From G963668345 sp965226215 (GTDB taxonomy: Bacteria > Acidobacteriota > Terriglobia > Bryobacterales > UBA6623): a stretch of DNA of 64,000 bases. Of the stretch, positions 35,515 to 44,468 are shown piece by piece (the first letter of the stretch is position 1; each line of letters opens with the position of its first letter). A model generated the notes under the pieces. The model was not told the origin of the DNA. It made no database searches and saw only the letters and a list, made by a program, of their open reading frames with translations. Made by a program: the position numbers and the translations under genes. The DNA lies in NCBI GenBank assembly GCA_965226215.1, contig CBDDCH010000002.1, positions 2,418,001-2,482,000 on the forward strand, written 5' to 3'.

Positions 35515-35910
35515 TTAGCGATTCGCCAGAACGGGAATGTCCCGCGTCTTCAGCAAGCGCTCGTCGCCGGTGACGAGAGTAAGTTGGAAAACCTTGGCTG
35601 ATGCGACTAGGAAGCAGTCCGCCGGATCTCGATGGGGCAGCGTGATGTTGTGGGTTTCCAGAGCGACTTCCTTGGTGATAGGTGCTTCATGTATGGGCAC
35701 CGCGGTCAGGGCCCGCTCGACCCACGAGTCTACGTCCCGGTCTAACGAAAGACGCTTTTTCTCGCACAGGATAAGGAGCTCCCAGATGCTGATCGGAGAC
35801 AACCAAAGCTCATTGTCCTCGTTCTTCAGCTGTTTGACGACACGGCGATTGAGTTTCCGAGGCTCAAGCAGCGACCACAACCAGATGTGAGTGTCGAGCA
35901 GCAGCCTCAT
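35515..35910 (-). CDS. vapC: PIN-domain toxin, VapC type (second module)
   Basis: I use the ATG at 35910 (131 aa; MRLLLDTHIWLWSLLEP); a start at 35928 is possible. Acidic residues are at Asp6, Glu in ISIWELLILCEK, Asp in HRDPADCFLVAS and Asp in LVTGDERLL. The size and DTHIWLW opening are typical of VapC toxins close to the FitB/VapC-type group. It overlaps the upstream antitoxin by four bases (ATGA), so translation is coupled. Only distant similarity to the first module's toxin, so they are unlikely to be recent duplicates. Confidence 0.88.
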   Translation of the reverse strand: MRLLLDTHIWLWSLLEPRKLNRRVVKQLKNEDNELWLSPISIWELLILCEKKRLSLDRDVDSWVERALTAVPIHEAPITKEVALETHNITLPHRDPADCFLVASAKVFQLTLVTGDERLLKTRDIPVLANR

Positions 35911-36149
35911 CGGCCCAGGGCTTCCCATTCACCTTCGTCGGCGGCCGGGGAGACAATGTCCCCGCGGATGCGCCCCGTGCCGGCCAGAGATCCAATCCAG
36001 TCAGCAGGCCTTTTTCGGACGGAAGGAGGGACAACCTCGGCGACCGGTTGGCCGAAGCGGGTGACCAGAATCGGTTTTCGCGTCTTGCGAACCCTCTCCA
36101 GCACGCCGAGGCACGTCGCCTTGAACTTGGAGATAGCAATTTCCTCCAT
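35907..36149 (-). CDS. Phd/YefM-type antitoxin (second module)
   Basis: The ATG at 36149 gives an 80-aa protein starting MEEIAISKFKATCLGVLERV with KPILVTRFGQPVAEVVPPS, the Phd/YefM DNA-binding fold. The tail (GRIRGDIVSPAADEGEWEALGR) is the toxin-binding part. The open frame continues to 36230, but I see no conservation there. A long C tract and CCCCA repeat lie about 90-150 bp upstream of this gene and could affect its expression. Confidence 0.85.
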   Translation of the reverse strand: MEEIAISKFKATCLGVLERVRKTRKPILVTRFGQPVAEVVPPSVRKRPADWIGSLAGTGRIRGDIVSPAADEGEWEALGR

Positions 36150-36239
36150 GTCATCTATCGTACCATGGTCAGTAACTATAGTCAAACAATGACTTGCCCG
36201 CGTCTGGCTTGTGCAAATCGTTGGGGGCAACCCATCCTA

Positions 36240-36296
36240 CCCCCCCCCCCCCCCCCACCCCACCCCACCCCACCCCACCCCACCCCACCCCACCCC
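36240..36296. repeat. C17 homopolymer followed by eight ACCCC units
   Basis: Seventeen C residues (36240-36256) are followed by (ACCCC)8 to 36296. The minus strand therefore reads (GGGGT)8 then G17, a strong G-quadruplex candidate. It lies upstream of the minus-strand VapBC-type module. Length variation by slippage is expected. Confidence 0.95.
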
Positions 36297-36503
36297 TTGC
36301 GCGACATCGAGGTCCCGTCATGATGAAACCGGATGTCATGCGCAGCGTGTGGGGTAACCGAACCAAACGGCCGCAGGTCTGGGGCGAAACGACCGCCCAG
36401 CCCTGCTGCGACAGCTGCCAGCGGCTGTGAATCCGAACTGCATTACCTGTGCAACAAACTCAACCCTGCAGCTACTTTTTTCTTGACAGCTCAACTCAGA
36501 TGG

Positions 36504-36597
36504 CTGCGCTACGGGACTGGACCGCTTGCTGACGCGCGCGGCTCAGTTTGGCTCTTAGCTTATCGGGAACCGTTTCGAGGAAGAGGGCCTGCTGGAA
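36504..36597 (+). repeat. 94-bp direct repeat, first copy
   Basis: From CTGCGCTACGGGACTGG to GAAGAGGGCCTGCTGGAA, identical to 36765-36858. The copies are 167 bp apart. Confidence 0.9.
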
Positions 36598-36764
36598 GTT
36601 GGTCACGCCTACCAACAGGCCACTGAGTGGCACCGGCGGCAGCCACCGCTTTACGGCGCTCCGTAAGCGCCGATGGAAATCGCAGCCAGGCCCATCGGGT
36701 TGATGAACCTCAAAATCTTCGGAAGCAGAACGGCCGCAGGTCTCGGCAAAACGGCCGCCGAGGC

Positions 36765-36858
36765 CTGCGCTACGGGACTGGACCGCTTGCTGACGCGCGC
36801 GGCTCAGTTTGGCTCTTAGCTTATCGGGAACCGTTTCGAGGAAGAGGGCCTGCTGGAA
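36765..36858 (+). repeat. 94-bp direct repeat, second copy
   Basis: Identical to 36504-36597; preceded by GGCAAAACGGCCGCCGAGGC, which is absent before the first copy, and followed by a family F repeat. Confidence 0.9.
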
Positions 36859-37081
36859 CTACGGGGGTCGATGTCGCCACGAATGGCGACACGGCACGCA
36901 AAAATGCGTGCGCCACGAAGGAAAGGCCGCGGATTTCGAAGGTGAGATTCCAGCAGGGCTGCAAGGGGCAACCGATGTTTCGAGGGGTCTCCCCAAACCA
37001 CAGCGGACCATGACGGGTGGACGACGCGCGTAACGCTGTCGCTCGTGCAATCTCTTTCGGCTATGCTAGTGGCCGGAGGAG

Positions 37082-38245
37082 ATGAAAACCGCGGCGCCAA
37101 GCACTCCGACCGGCGAGCAGAGGGCCAAGCGTATCCCTGTCACGACGCTGGTGATTGTGGTTATTTTCTGCGGCTTCTGGGTCGTTCAGGGCGCTCTGGT
37201 CTACTTTAAGGCGCGCCACCACGATTTTCTGAGTTTTTATACCGGGTCGACCCTGATTCGGCAGGCGAGTGTCAAGGACCTCTACGACCAGGAGCTTCAG
37301 TTCCGTACGCAACAGGAAGTGGTTCCCACTAACTCGGAGCTGATCCCTTTTATCCGGCCGGTGTATTATGCGCTGCTGCTGGCCCCGCTGTCCCTGCTGT
37401 CATTCGGGACAGCCTTCTGGGCATGGCTCGGCCTGCAGGCGATCGTGTTATTCCTTTGCTGGGGCTGGGCGGCGCGGAGGTTTGGATCGGACGCTCTGAT
37501 TTTCGGCGCCATGTATTTCCCGGCGGCGGTCGGAATCACACATGCTCAAGACAGTTCTTTCATGTTGGCAATCGCCATCGGGGCGTACGCGTTGGAAGAG
37601 CGGGGTCGCTCGTTTTGGAGCGGCGTTGTGCTTGGGCTGGGGCTGATCAAGTTTCATCTTTTTCTGCTCGTCCCGCTGGTCGTGTTGTTTCAGAGGCGCT
37701 ACCGAATGCTGTTGGGCTTCATTGCGACCAGCGTGGTTGCTGGTCTTAGCTTCCTCGTTCTAGCAGGGTTTGAGGGCGTCACTCGCTACGCAACGCTGCT
37801 GAGTAGCGGAGAGTTGAAGTGGCTGTCTCCCGCTCCGCAGTTGATGATCAACTTGCGCGGCGTTACGGCGAACCTCGGCGGGAACTCGACGCTCTTTTGG
37901 GTCATACTGGTGGGTTTGGTCGTGGGCCTGGTAGTGATCGCTGGTCGGGGCGCCCCGTTTTGGCGCTGGCTGTCAGCGGCTATCACGGGCTCCGTCTTGG
38001 TGGCCCCGCACGGGTACGCCTACGACGCAGCGATCCTGTTGCTGCCCATCTGGATGCTGCTTTTTATCTCTGAAAGCCGGCTATCCCGGGTCACCGCACT
38101 GCTGTTGGCGACGCCGCTGCCGTTTTTTACTCTGATGGCCGGGCCACCTTGGTCGGTCCTGCCCGCACTGCTTGTGATCATGCTTCTCTTCGCTCTGGCC
38201 CGAGAAAGCCACTTAGAGCGACGATCTCTGCCGGTTTCCCCCTAG
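37082..38245 (+). CDS. GT87-family (DUF2029) membrane glycosyltransferase, intact paralogue
   Basis: This 387-aa polytopic protein (about 10 transmembrane helices) matches the GT87/DUF2029 layout: a first helix, a long extracytoplasmic loop starting ARHHDFLSFYTGSTL, then IRPVYYALLLAPLSLL, ALIFGAMYFPAAVGITHAQD and FWSGVVLGLGLIKFHLFLL. GT87 enzymes (for example mycobacterial PimE) transfer sugars, usually mannose, from polyprenyl phosphate on the periplasmic face. A GT2 synthase that could make such a donor lies downstream, and two further paralogues follow, both broken. It is the only intact GT87 of the three. The acceptor is unknown. Confidence 0.8.
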   Translation: MKTAAPSTPTGEQRAKRIPVTTLVIVVIFCGFWVVQGALVYFKARHHDFLSFYTGSTLIRQASVKDLYDQELQFRTQQEVVPTNSELIPFIRPVYYALLLAPLSLLSFGTAFWAWLGLQAIVLFLCWGWAARRFGSDALIFGAMYFPAAVGITHAQDSSFMLAIAIGAYALEERGRSFWSGVVLGLGLIKFHLFLLVPLVVLFQRRYRMLLGFIATSVVAGLSFLVLAGFEGVTRYATLLSSGELKWLSPAPQLMINLRGVTANLGGNSTLFWVILVGLVVGLVVIAGRGAPFWRWLSAAITGSVLVAPHGYAYDAAILLLPIWMLLFISESRLSRVTALLLATPLPFFTLMAGPPWSVLPALLVIMLLFALARESHLERRSLPVSP

Positions 38246-38456
38246 CAGCCTGTGGCAAGAGCGCGCCCGCGGAGGTCTTTTCCGGTTTGCAAAAAGACTC
38301 GGTGGCACAGGTGATAGGAGCGGGAGATACGAGGTCCGGTTTTCGTGATCGAGGTAGCCGCGGTTGCCGCCGCTGGACGAGACTCCACGCTCGCTGATAT
38401 GCTCAGCCTGAGCGTACCCTGCTATCCACTCAAGTCGCCCGTGCGCGTGTCCCTGT

Positions 38457-38477
38457 TAGCCCGCATTTCTCACCAAA
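38457..38477. repeat. Partial family B end
   Basis: TTAGCCCGCATTTCTCACCA matches the left terminus of the family B repeats. It lies just before the GT2 gene. Confidence 0.5.
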
Positions 38478-38511
38478 GACCCATCTTCGACTTCCCTGCC
38501 GGGGCCGCCCT

Positions 38512-39594
38512 GTGATTTCCCTTGTAGTGCCGACCTACAACGAGCGGCAAAACATGGCTGATCTGGTCAACCGCACCGCTAAAGCGCTGTCCGATTGCGG
38601 GGAAGAGTACGAGCTGATTATCGTCGACGACAGCAGCCCCGACGGCACGGCCGAGGAGGTGCGGCGTCTCCAGAAAGACCGTCCGTGGCTCAAGCTGCTG
38701 GTCCGCGAAAAAGAGCGGGATCTCTCGACAGCGGTTCTGGCCGGCTGGGAAATCGCCCGCGGCGAACTTCTGGGATGCATGGACGGCGACCTGCAACATC
38801 CCCCTGAGCATCTCGTCGGTCTCGTTGCGCGTCAACGCGAAACCGGTGCAGGCGTAGTCATTGGGAGCCGCTACGTGCCCGAGGGAGGCGTCAGCGACTG
38901 GAAGTTCCGCCGGCGCATCATCTCTTGGACCGCGACAGCCCTTGCGGTGGCTGCGCTCCCGGGCCGCATTGGCCGGGTGCGGGACCCGATGTCGGGTTTC
39001 TTCCTGGTCAAGCGGTCTGTGATTGATCGAGCGCAGCTGAAACCTTCGGGGTACAAGATCCTGTTGGAAGTGTTGGCCCATTCTCCAAACGATCGAGTGG
39101 ACGAGGTGCCCTATGTTTTCGAAGAGCGCACGAGCGGCGGCAGTAAGATGGGTGTCGGGCAGATCGGGATTTATCTCTTGCAGCTGGTGCGCCTATCGGT
39201 CGTGACAGGCGAGCTGCCCCGACTGGCCGCCTCGCTTCTCGTAGAATCGGCAACACTGCTGCTGAACGTTTACCTGTTGCTATGGCTGTATAAGGCGACT
39301 GACGAAGGAATTGCCATGGCTGCCGGTATCGCCGCCGTAGCGGCCGCGTGCGTCAAACTCCTGCTGCGGGCGGTCGTTTCGGCCACGCTAGGCCGCGGGG
39401 CGGAGCGTCGCTTGCGAGCAAGCAAGTTACGCCCGGCGGTTGCAGCCTCGACAGGCGTGATCGCGAACGTCACAACGGTCTGGTCAAGCTTGATCTGGGG
39501 GAAGCTTGGTCCGGCGGGGTCGGCTGCGCTCGGGGCCGTCGTAGCGACAATCGTTTTCTCGATCGTGACTTCATCCTTCTCGGAAGAGAGGTAG
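38512..39594 (+). CDS. GT2-family polyprenyl-phosphate sugar synthase (DPM1-like) with membrane domain
   Basis: This 360-aa protein starts with GTG. The GT-A domain (residues 1-230) has VVPTYNERQNM, IIVDDSSPDGT, GCMDGDLQHPP (DxD motif for metal and nucleotide sugar) and the DPM1-type loop VRDPMSGFFLVKRSVI. The C terminus has about four helices, resembling a GtrA-like module. The family transfers mannose or glucose from a nucleotide sugar to polyprenyl phosphate at the cytosolic face. The GtrA-like part may help flip or anchor the product. It lies between the GT87 genes, which would use that donor; its stop is six bases before the next GT87 gene. Confidence 0.88.
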   Translation: MISLVVPTYNERQNMADLVNRTAKALSDCGEEYELIIVDDSSPDGTAEEVRRLQKDRPWLKLLVREKERDLSTAVLAGWEIARGELLGCMDGDLQHPPEHLVGLVARQRETGAGVVIGSRYVPEGGVSDWKFRRRIISWTATALAVAALPGRIGRVRDPMSGFFLVKRSVIDRAQLKPSGYKILLEVLAHSPNDRVDEVPYVFEERTSGGSKMGVGQIGIYLLQLVRLSVVTGELPRLAASLLVESATLLLNVYLLLWLYKATDEGIAMAAGIAAVAAACVKLLLRAVVSATLGRGAERRLRASKLRPAVAASTGVIANVTTVWSSLIWGKLGPAGSAALGAVVATIVFSIVTSSFSEER

Positions 39595-39600
39595 CGCGGC

Positions 39601-40791
39601 GTGGCCGAGAGTGAGGTGAGAAACAGCTCGCAAGGGCCTCTGGCCTGGGTAAGCCTGATCGTCGCCGTGGGCATGTCGACGCTATGGGTTGCCGCCGGCG
39701 CGATGGTCATCGAGAGTTCCCGAGACCACGATTTCCTCAACCTGTTCACCGGTGCTTCCTTGGCCCGGGAAGGCCGCTTCGCCGACATGTACGACCCGGA
39801 CGTGCAGTTTGCGAAGCAGAAAGCTTTGCTACCCTGGCTTCCCGAAGTTGTTCCTTTCGTCCGACCCAGTTACTACGCTCTGGTCCTGTCTCCGATTTCG
39901 CGGTTTCCGTTCGAAGATGCATTTTGGATCTGGACGGCGTGACATTCGCTGCTCCTGATCGCCTGCTGGGTCTGGGCTGTAAGGCGCTTTGGTTGGGATG
40001 CCCTCATTTTCTCGGTGATGTACTTTCCCGGCGCGGCGGGGATTATTCACGGGCAGGACGCCGTCGTCATGCTCGTAATCGGCATTGCCGGGTATGTGCT
40101 CGCCGATCGGGGACGAAACTTTTGGGGCGGTTTCGTCTGGGGCCTGGGCCTGTTCAAGTTTCACCTGCTACTGCTTCTGCCGCTCGCTATGTTGGTCCGC
40201 AGGAAACGGACTATGCTCGCTGGTTTCGTTGCCTCAGCTTGTGTCGCTTTGTTGAGCTTCATCGCACTTAGTGGGGTCGGTGGTGTTCGCACTTACCTCG
40301 ATTTGCTTCAACGAGATGACCTGAAGGAACTCTCGCCCGGTCTCGAGGAGATGGTGAATGTCCACGCCATCACGGCTAATCTGCTTCCGGAGTCAGCAGT
40401 TCTCTCGAGTGTTCTGGTGGCCGTGGTAATTGGGCTAGTGCTGGTCAGCGTTTGGCGCGCCCCGTTGTGGCGCTGGGTGGCGGCTTCGCTCACCGGCTGC
40501 ATCTTGGCACCGCCCCATGCCTACGCTTATGATGCGTCGATTCTGTTGCTCGCGGTGTGGCTGGTGCTGTTCGTTTCGAAGGACCGCTACTCCCGTTTGG
40601 CGGCAACGACCCTGGCGGCTCCGTTGCCCTTTTTCGCATACTGGATAGCGACTGTGGCGGTTCCGTCCCCTTTTTTCGCATACGTGGGCGGCGAGCTGTG
40701 GAAGATGACTCCCGCGGTTGTGATTCTGCTTCTTCTCGTGGCGCTGGCTAGGGAGAACTACCGGGAGGTGCGAGGGGCCCCGGCTTCGTGA
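39601..40791 (+). pseudogene. GT87-family glycosyltransferase, second paralogue, in-frame TGA
   Basis: The frame from GTG 39601 matches the intact paralogue (SSRDHDFLNLFTGASL, VRPSYYALVLSP, FSVMYFPGAAGIIHGQDAVV, WGLGLFKFHLLLLLPL) but has a single TGA at 39940-39942 (codon 114), between DAFWIWTA and HSLLLIACWVWA. Reading resumes in the same frame without any indel to a TGA at 40789-40791. The paralogues have Gly or Leu at the stop position. The encoded truncated peptide keeps only the first third, so the enzyme is probably inactive. Very short decay time is implied, because the rest is uncorrupted. A sequencing error or recoding cannot be excluded from sequence alone. Confidence 0.85.
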
Positions 40792-41057
40792 AGACTTAAG
40801 AGAAAAGCCGCGGATCTCAAAGGCGAGATCCGCGCTACAAAGCTCTCGGAAATGCACGGAAAGAGCCGCGACCGTGAGGGCGCGGGCCCGCAGGCTCCCG
40901 CCCGCAGCTCTATCGTGGAACGCGAAAGTTGTCACGGTCGTGGGGGCTGCACCAAGCGCGGCCGGACATCTGCTGTACGGGTGCGGGTGTCCAGAGAGGT
41001 CCGCACCACTCGAGTAAGCGCCTGCCGTATCCTATCGGGGAAAGGTAGCGACTTTTA
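40792..41057. repeat. Intergenic spacer with family G hairpin
   Basis: CCGCGGATCTC-AAAGGC-GAGATCCGCG at 40810-40836 matches 27013-27040. A GAGCCGCGACCGTGAGGGCG segment (40863) is the complement of part of the family C interior. Confidence 0.6.
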
Positions 41058-42218
41058 GTGAATCCCATAGCAGCAGATCGTCCGCGCGTCCCGGCGGGAA
41101 CCTGGATCGCCGTGGTAACCTTGTGCGTTTTTTGGGTCGGCCTGGGGTCGCTGATGGTCGACAAGTCCCGCGAGCACGATTTTGTCAGTTTCTACGTAGG
41201 GTCGTCGCTGGCTTTGGAAGGAAGATTCGCTGTTCTTTATGACCGCGATGTACAGTTCGGCCGACAAAAGGAAGTCGCTCCCACCAAGGATCAACTCGTG
41301 CCCTATGTTCGGCCACCGTTTTACTTGGCCGCCTTGGCACCGCTGTCGTTGTTCTCTCTGCATACCTCTTTTTGGCTTTGGATCGTCGGCCATTCGCTGC
41401 TACTGATCGCCTGCTGGGTGTGGGCGGGCCGGCGATTCGGACCTGACGCCCTGATCTTCGGAGCGCTCTATCTGCCCACGGCGTTAGGCATCGCTTCCGG
41501 GCAGGACTGCGTTGTCATGCTGGCTGTCGGGATCGGGTTTTACCACTTGGCGGACCAGCAGAGGGATTTCCCGGCCGGCGCCGTACTCGCCCTCGGATTG
41601 CTGAAGTTTCACCTGCTTCTGCTGTTGCCGCTGGCCATGATCTTGAACAAACGTTGGAGGATGCTTGCCGGCTACGCGGCAACAGGGGGGCTGCTGGCTC
41701 TGAGTTCAATTGCTTTGATCTGATTCGTCGGCCTGAAGCAGTATGTGAACCTGCTGCAGGCGAAAGACTTGAACGCACTTCTTCCCTCCCCCGAGTTGAT
41801 GATCAACCTCAACGGTCTGATGGCTAATGTAAGGCTGCAAAGCGCGCTTGTGTTGGCGCTGCTCGTGGTCTTGGTGATTGGTGTCGCCTTTGTCGGCGTC
41901 CGGGGAGCACCGTTGTGGCGCTGGTTGAGCGTCGGTGTAGTCAGCTCGCTGCTGATCACTCATCACGTTTACGGTTACGACGCCGGAATCGTTTTGCTGC
42001 CGGTCTGGCTGGCGATGTTTCTCTCCAAGAGCCTGTTTTCGCGCATTGCCGCGCTGATATTGGCCGCACCACTCGTGTTCTTTGCGGGGTTGGCTGGAAC
42101 TCCCTGGTCGATCTTGCCTTCTCTGTCCCTACTGGCGTTCCTGTTCGCGTTGGCTGTTGAGAATTACAGCGAGCAACGCCAAGCAGTCGCCTCTAACCCT
42201 GCGGCAGCAGGGTTATGA
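41058..42218 (+). pseudogene. GT87-family glycosyltransferase, third paralogue, in-frame TGA
   Basis: GTG start at 41058. The layout is as in the other two (KSREHDFVSFYVGSSL, VRPPFYLAALAPL, FGALYLPTALGIASGQDC, LALGLLKFHLLLLLPL), but a TGA at 41721-41723 (codon 222) interrupts between LSSIALI and FVGLKQYVNLLQAKDLN. The same frame then continues to 42218 through SPELMINLNGLMANVRLQ with no other lesion. A product of 221 residues would lack the C-terminal half. It is more similar to the second paralogue around GHSLLLIACWVWA, suggesting serial duplication. Confidence 0.85.
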
Positions 42219-42291
42219 GGTGAAACCTCGCGTCGTCCTCTAGGTCCAAACAAGACAACAGTGAGACAGTACAAGCTTACGAAGTCAACGA

Positions 42292-43053
42292 TTGAGGCGC
42301 ACTCTGCTCTCAGTCGCCAATCGACGAGGCGTAGCGCAATCATCTTCCCCTCGCACCATCACGGACAACTCCGGTAGAATCGCGGATGGGTCGTCGTTTC
42401 CTGAAAAACTTGGTTTGAAGAGCAGACTCCGAGCCGCTGGTGTCGTCGTTTGGCTGTGCTGGCCTCCCCTGATCGCCGCACAGGGCTCCTATTTTGCCGG
42501 CGCCTTGGGTGGGATCTCGACGTTGTCGGCCGACGGTAGGTCTGTGACGACCCAGACCTCGAGTGACATTTCTCTTTACAAGCCGGAAAATGGTCTCACC
42601 TTTCGGGTCTTTGCAGGACGGCACCTAACCGATTACGTCAGCGTTGAGGGGAACTACGGGTGGAACCGAAACTCGCTCACCCTGACCGGGTCACAATCGT
42701 CTGACACGGGAAACGTCTTCTACGAGCAATCGCGCCGGGCCTCGCAGCACAGCGTCCTAGGAGAGTTGCTGGTCTATTTCCGCAACCGCAAGAGCCAGGT
42801 CCGGCCCTATCTGTCGGTGGGAGGCGGCGTGGTTCACGTCGCTAGCACACAGGCGAGCATAGGGCAGGTCATCGGGACGCCAGAGCTGGCCCCCGGGGAA
42901 TTCAGGTCGACGGAACCCGCGCTACGAGTTGCCGTCGGCATCGACGTGTTTTTAAAAGGGGGTTGGGCGTTCCGTTTCACCTTTAGCGAAACGATTCGCC
43001 AGAACGCCATCAGCGCGCAGTTGAGACCGCCGGGCGAACGCAACCTAGTGTAG
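42292..43053 (+). pseudogene. Outer-membrane beta-barrel protein, last strand removed by IS630
   Basis: The start is uncertain (TTG at 42292 or a TTG near 42412). The signal is LRAAGVVVWLCWPPLIAAQG. Beta-hairpin segments follow (SYFAGALGGISTL, GLTFRVFAGRHLTDYVSVEGNYGW, HSVLGELLVYFR, VRPYLSVGGGVVHV), typical of small 8-strand OMPs (OMP_b-brl). IS630 inserted in codon CTA at 43045-43047, so the protein now ends GERNLV. Deleting the IS (43048-44202) restores ANFQNLFGIVKHF and TGA (44242-44244), a final strand ending in Phe, the usual BAM-recognised signal. The current product should fold or insert poorly. Confidence 0.82.
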
Positions 43054-44200
43054 TGCCACTAACGGTTCTGGACAATGGCGTGGGTTTTGGCGGCGCGCTC
43101 GACTTTGGCGAGGATATCTTGTGCCGGAGCTGTCCAGACAAAGGGCTTGGCCGCTTGGTTGCTCGCTTCCAGGTACTCGTGGATGGCGGCCTCGAGTTCG
43201 GGAACACTGCGGAACACGCCGCGGCGGATGCGCTTCTGTGTCAGCTCGCGGAACCAGCGCTCGACGAGATTGAGCCAAGAAGAAGACGTGGGAATGAAGT
43301 GAAAGTGGAAGCGGGGGTGCTTCGCGAGCCACTTCTTCACCTGCTCATGCTTATGCGTGGAGTAGTTGTCCACGATCAGATGCAGCTCCAGCGCCGGTGG
43401 CGTTTCGCGATCGATCTTGCGTAGGAATTTGAGGAATTCCTGGTGCCGATGTCGCGGCAGACAGTCCCCGATCACCTGGCCGTCGAGCACATTGAAGGCG
43501 GCGAACAGCGTCGTTGTGCCATGTCGTTTGAAGTCGTGGGTCATGGTGCCGGCGCGACCCTTTTTCAGGGGCAGTCCCGGCTGGCTGCGGTCTAAGGCCT
43601 GGATCTGGCTTTTCTCATCGACGCTGAGCACCAGCGCGTGCTCGGGCGGATTCAAGTACAGCCCGACCACGTCGCGGAGTTTCTCGACGAACTGCTTGTC
43701 GCGGCTGAGCTTGAAAGTTTCGAGGCGATGGGGCTGCAGTCCGTGCGCTTTCCAGACGCGCTGGATGGCCATCTTGGAGACGCCCAAGTGCTTGGCGAGG
43801 GTGCGGGTGCTCCAATGCGTGGCCGCCCGGGGCTTCTCGTGAAGCGTTGTATCGAGGATGCATTGGACGAATTCAGCGGAGAGCGCCGGTTTGCGTCCGG
43901 GGCGCGTCCGATCGCGGAGTCCGTCGAGGCCGGACTGGGCGAAGCGCTTTCGCCACAGGATGACGGTCTTGCGGTTGACGCCGAGTTCGCGGGCCATGGC
44001 GTGGTTCGCCAACCCCTGCGCACAGCGCAAAACAATGTGCGCTCGCAAGACCATTTTCTGCGTCGTATTGCGGCCTCGAACGAGGCGACGAAGAGCGTTT
44101 CGCTGCGGAGCGGTGAGGGCTAGAGCGTCAGCGGATGGCCACATAAACCATCCTATCGCGAAAAGGGTGTTATTGTACAGCTATTTATGTGGCACTACAC
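43048..44200 (-). mobile_element. IS630-family insertion sequence, copy 2
   Basis: 1,153 bp, with inverted repeats GTGTAGTGCCAC / GTGGCACTACAC and TA duplications at 43046-43047 and 44201-44202. It differs from copy 1 at only a few bases. Inserted in the 3' end of the outer-membrane barrel gene. Confidence 0.95.
43059..44144 (-). CDS. IS630-family transposase, copy 2
   Basis: 361 aa, identical to copy 1 except for Leu instead of Ile in TRTLAKHLG. The DDE residues (VDEKSQIQ, IVDNYSTHK, WLNLVERWF) are intact. It points against the interrupted barrel gene. Confidence 0.95.
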   Translation of the reverse strand: MWPSADALALTAPQRNALRRLVRGRNTTQKMVLRAHIVLRCAQGLANHAMARELGVNRKTVILWRKRFAQSGLDGLRDRTRPGRKPALSAEFVQCILDTTLHEKPRAATHWSTRTLAKHLGVSKMAIQRVWKAHGLQPHRLETFKLSRDKQFVEKLRDVVGLYLNPPEHALVLSVDEKSQIQALDRSQPGLPLKKGRAGTMTHDFKRHGTTTLFAAFNVLDGQVIGDCLPRHRHQEFLKFLRKIDRETPPALELHLIVDNYSTHKHEQVKKWLAKHPRFHFHFIPTSSSWLNLVERWFRELTQKRIRRGVFRSVPELEAAIHEYLEASNQAAKPFVWTAPAQDILAKVERAAKTHAIVQNR

Positions 44201-44202
44201 TA

Positions 44203-44244
44203 GCAAACTTTCAGAACCTGTTTGGAATAGTGAAGCACTTTTGA
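44203..44244 (+). pseudogene. Severed 3' end of the outer-membrane barrel gene
   Basis: The 13 codons ANFQNLFGIVKHF plus TGA lie immediately after the TA duplication of IS630 copy 2 and are in phase with the barrel gene once the IS is removed. Confidence 0.8.
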
Positions 44245-44263
44245 TGTGCGGGGTTTCCCGACC

Positions 44264-44362
44264 GGAAAAATCAGGTACAGCCAGCCAATTCGCTTCAGTC
44301 TAAGTGCTTTATTCCAAGGGGTATGACGGGGAGCGAATTGGTGACAGTCCCCATTTTTCGCT
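44264..44362. repeat. Family E palindromic repeat, copy 1
   Basis: GGAAAAATCAGGTACAGCCA, then CAATTCGCTTCAG, and an inverted end CGAATTGGTGACAGTCCCCA with TTTTTCGCT. It matches 47150-47247. Confidence 0.8.
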
Positions 44363-44468
44363 CTTGCACGACTATTGCCACGGGCTGCCGGCGGCTCCAC
44401 CGTAGGCTATTATCCTACGCCCCCTCCGGGGGCTGAAGCACACTAAAGTGACGAGGATTGGGTTTAGC

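Larger units (their letters stand above)
36297..37081. other. Gene-free stretch with a 94-bp direct repeat and family F copies
   Basis: No gene is supported. The stretch contains CGGCCGCAGGTCT-type repeats (36370, 36730), a 94-bp exact duplication and a family F hairpin at 36867-36915. Confidence 0.5.

Noticed and set aside
39601..42218. TGA recoded as Trp or selenocysteine in the GT87 genes
   Set aside because: TGA terminates normal genes here (for example pyrR, QueC-type spacing, GT87 ends), Trp is encoded by TGG throughout, and the aligned paralogues have no Trp or Cys at these positions. No selenocysteine insertion structure is evident.
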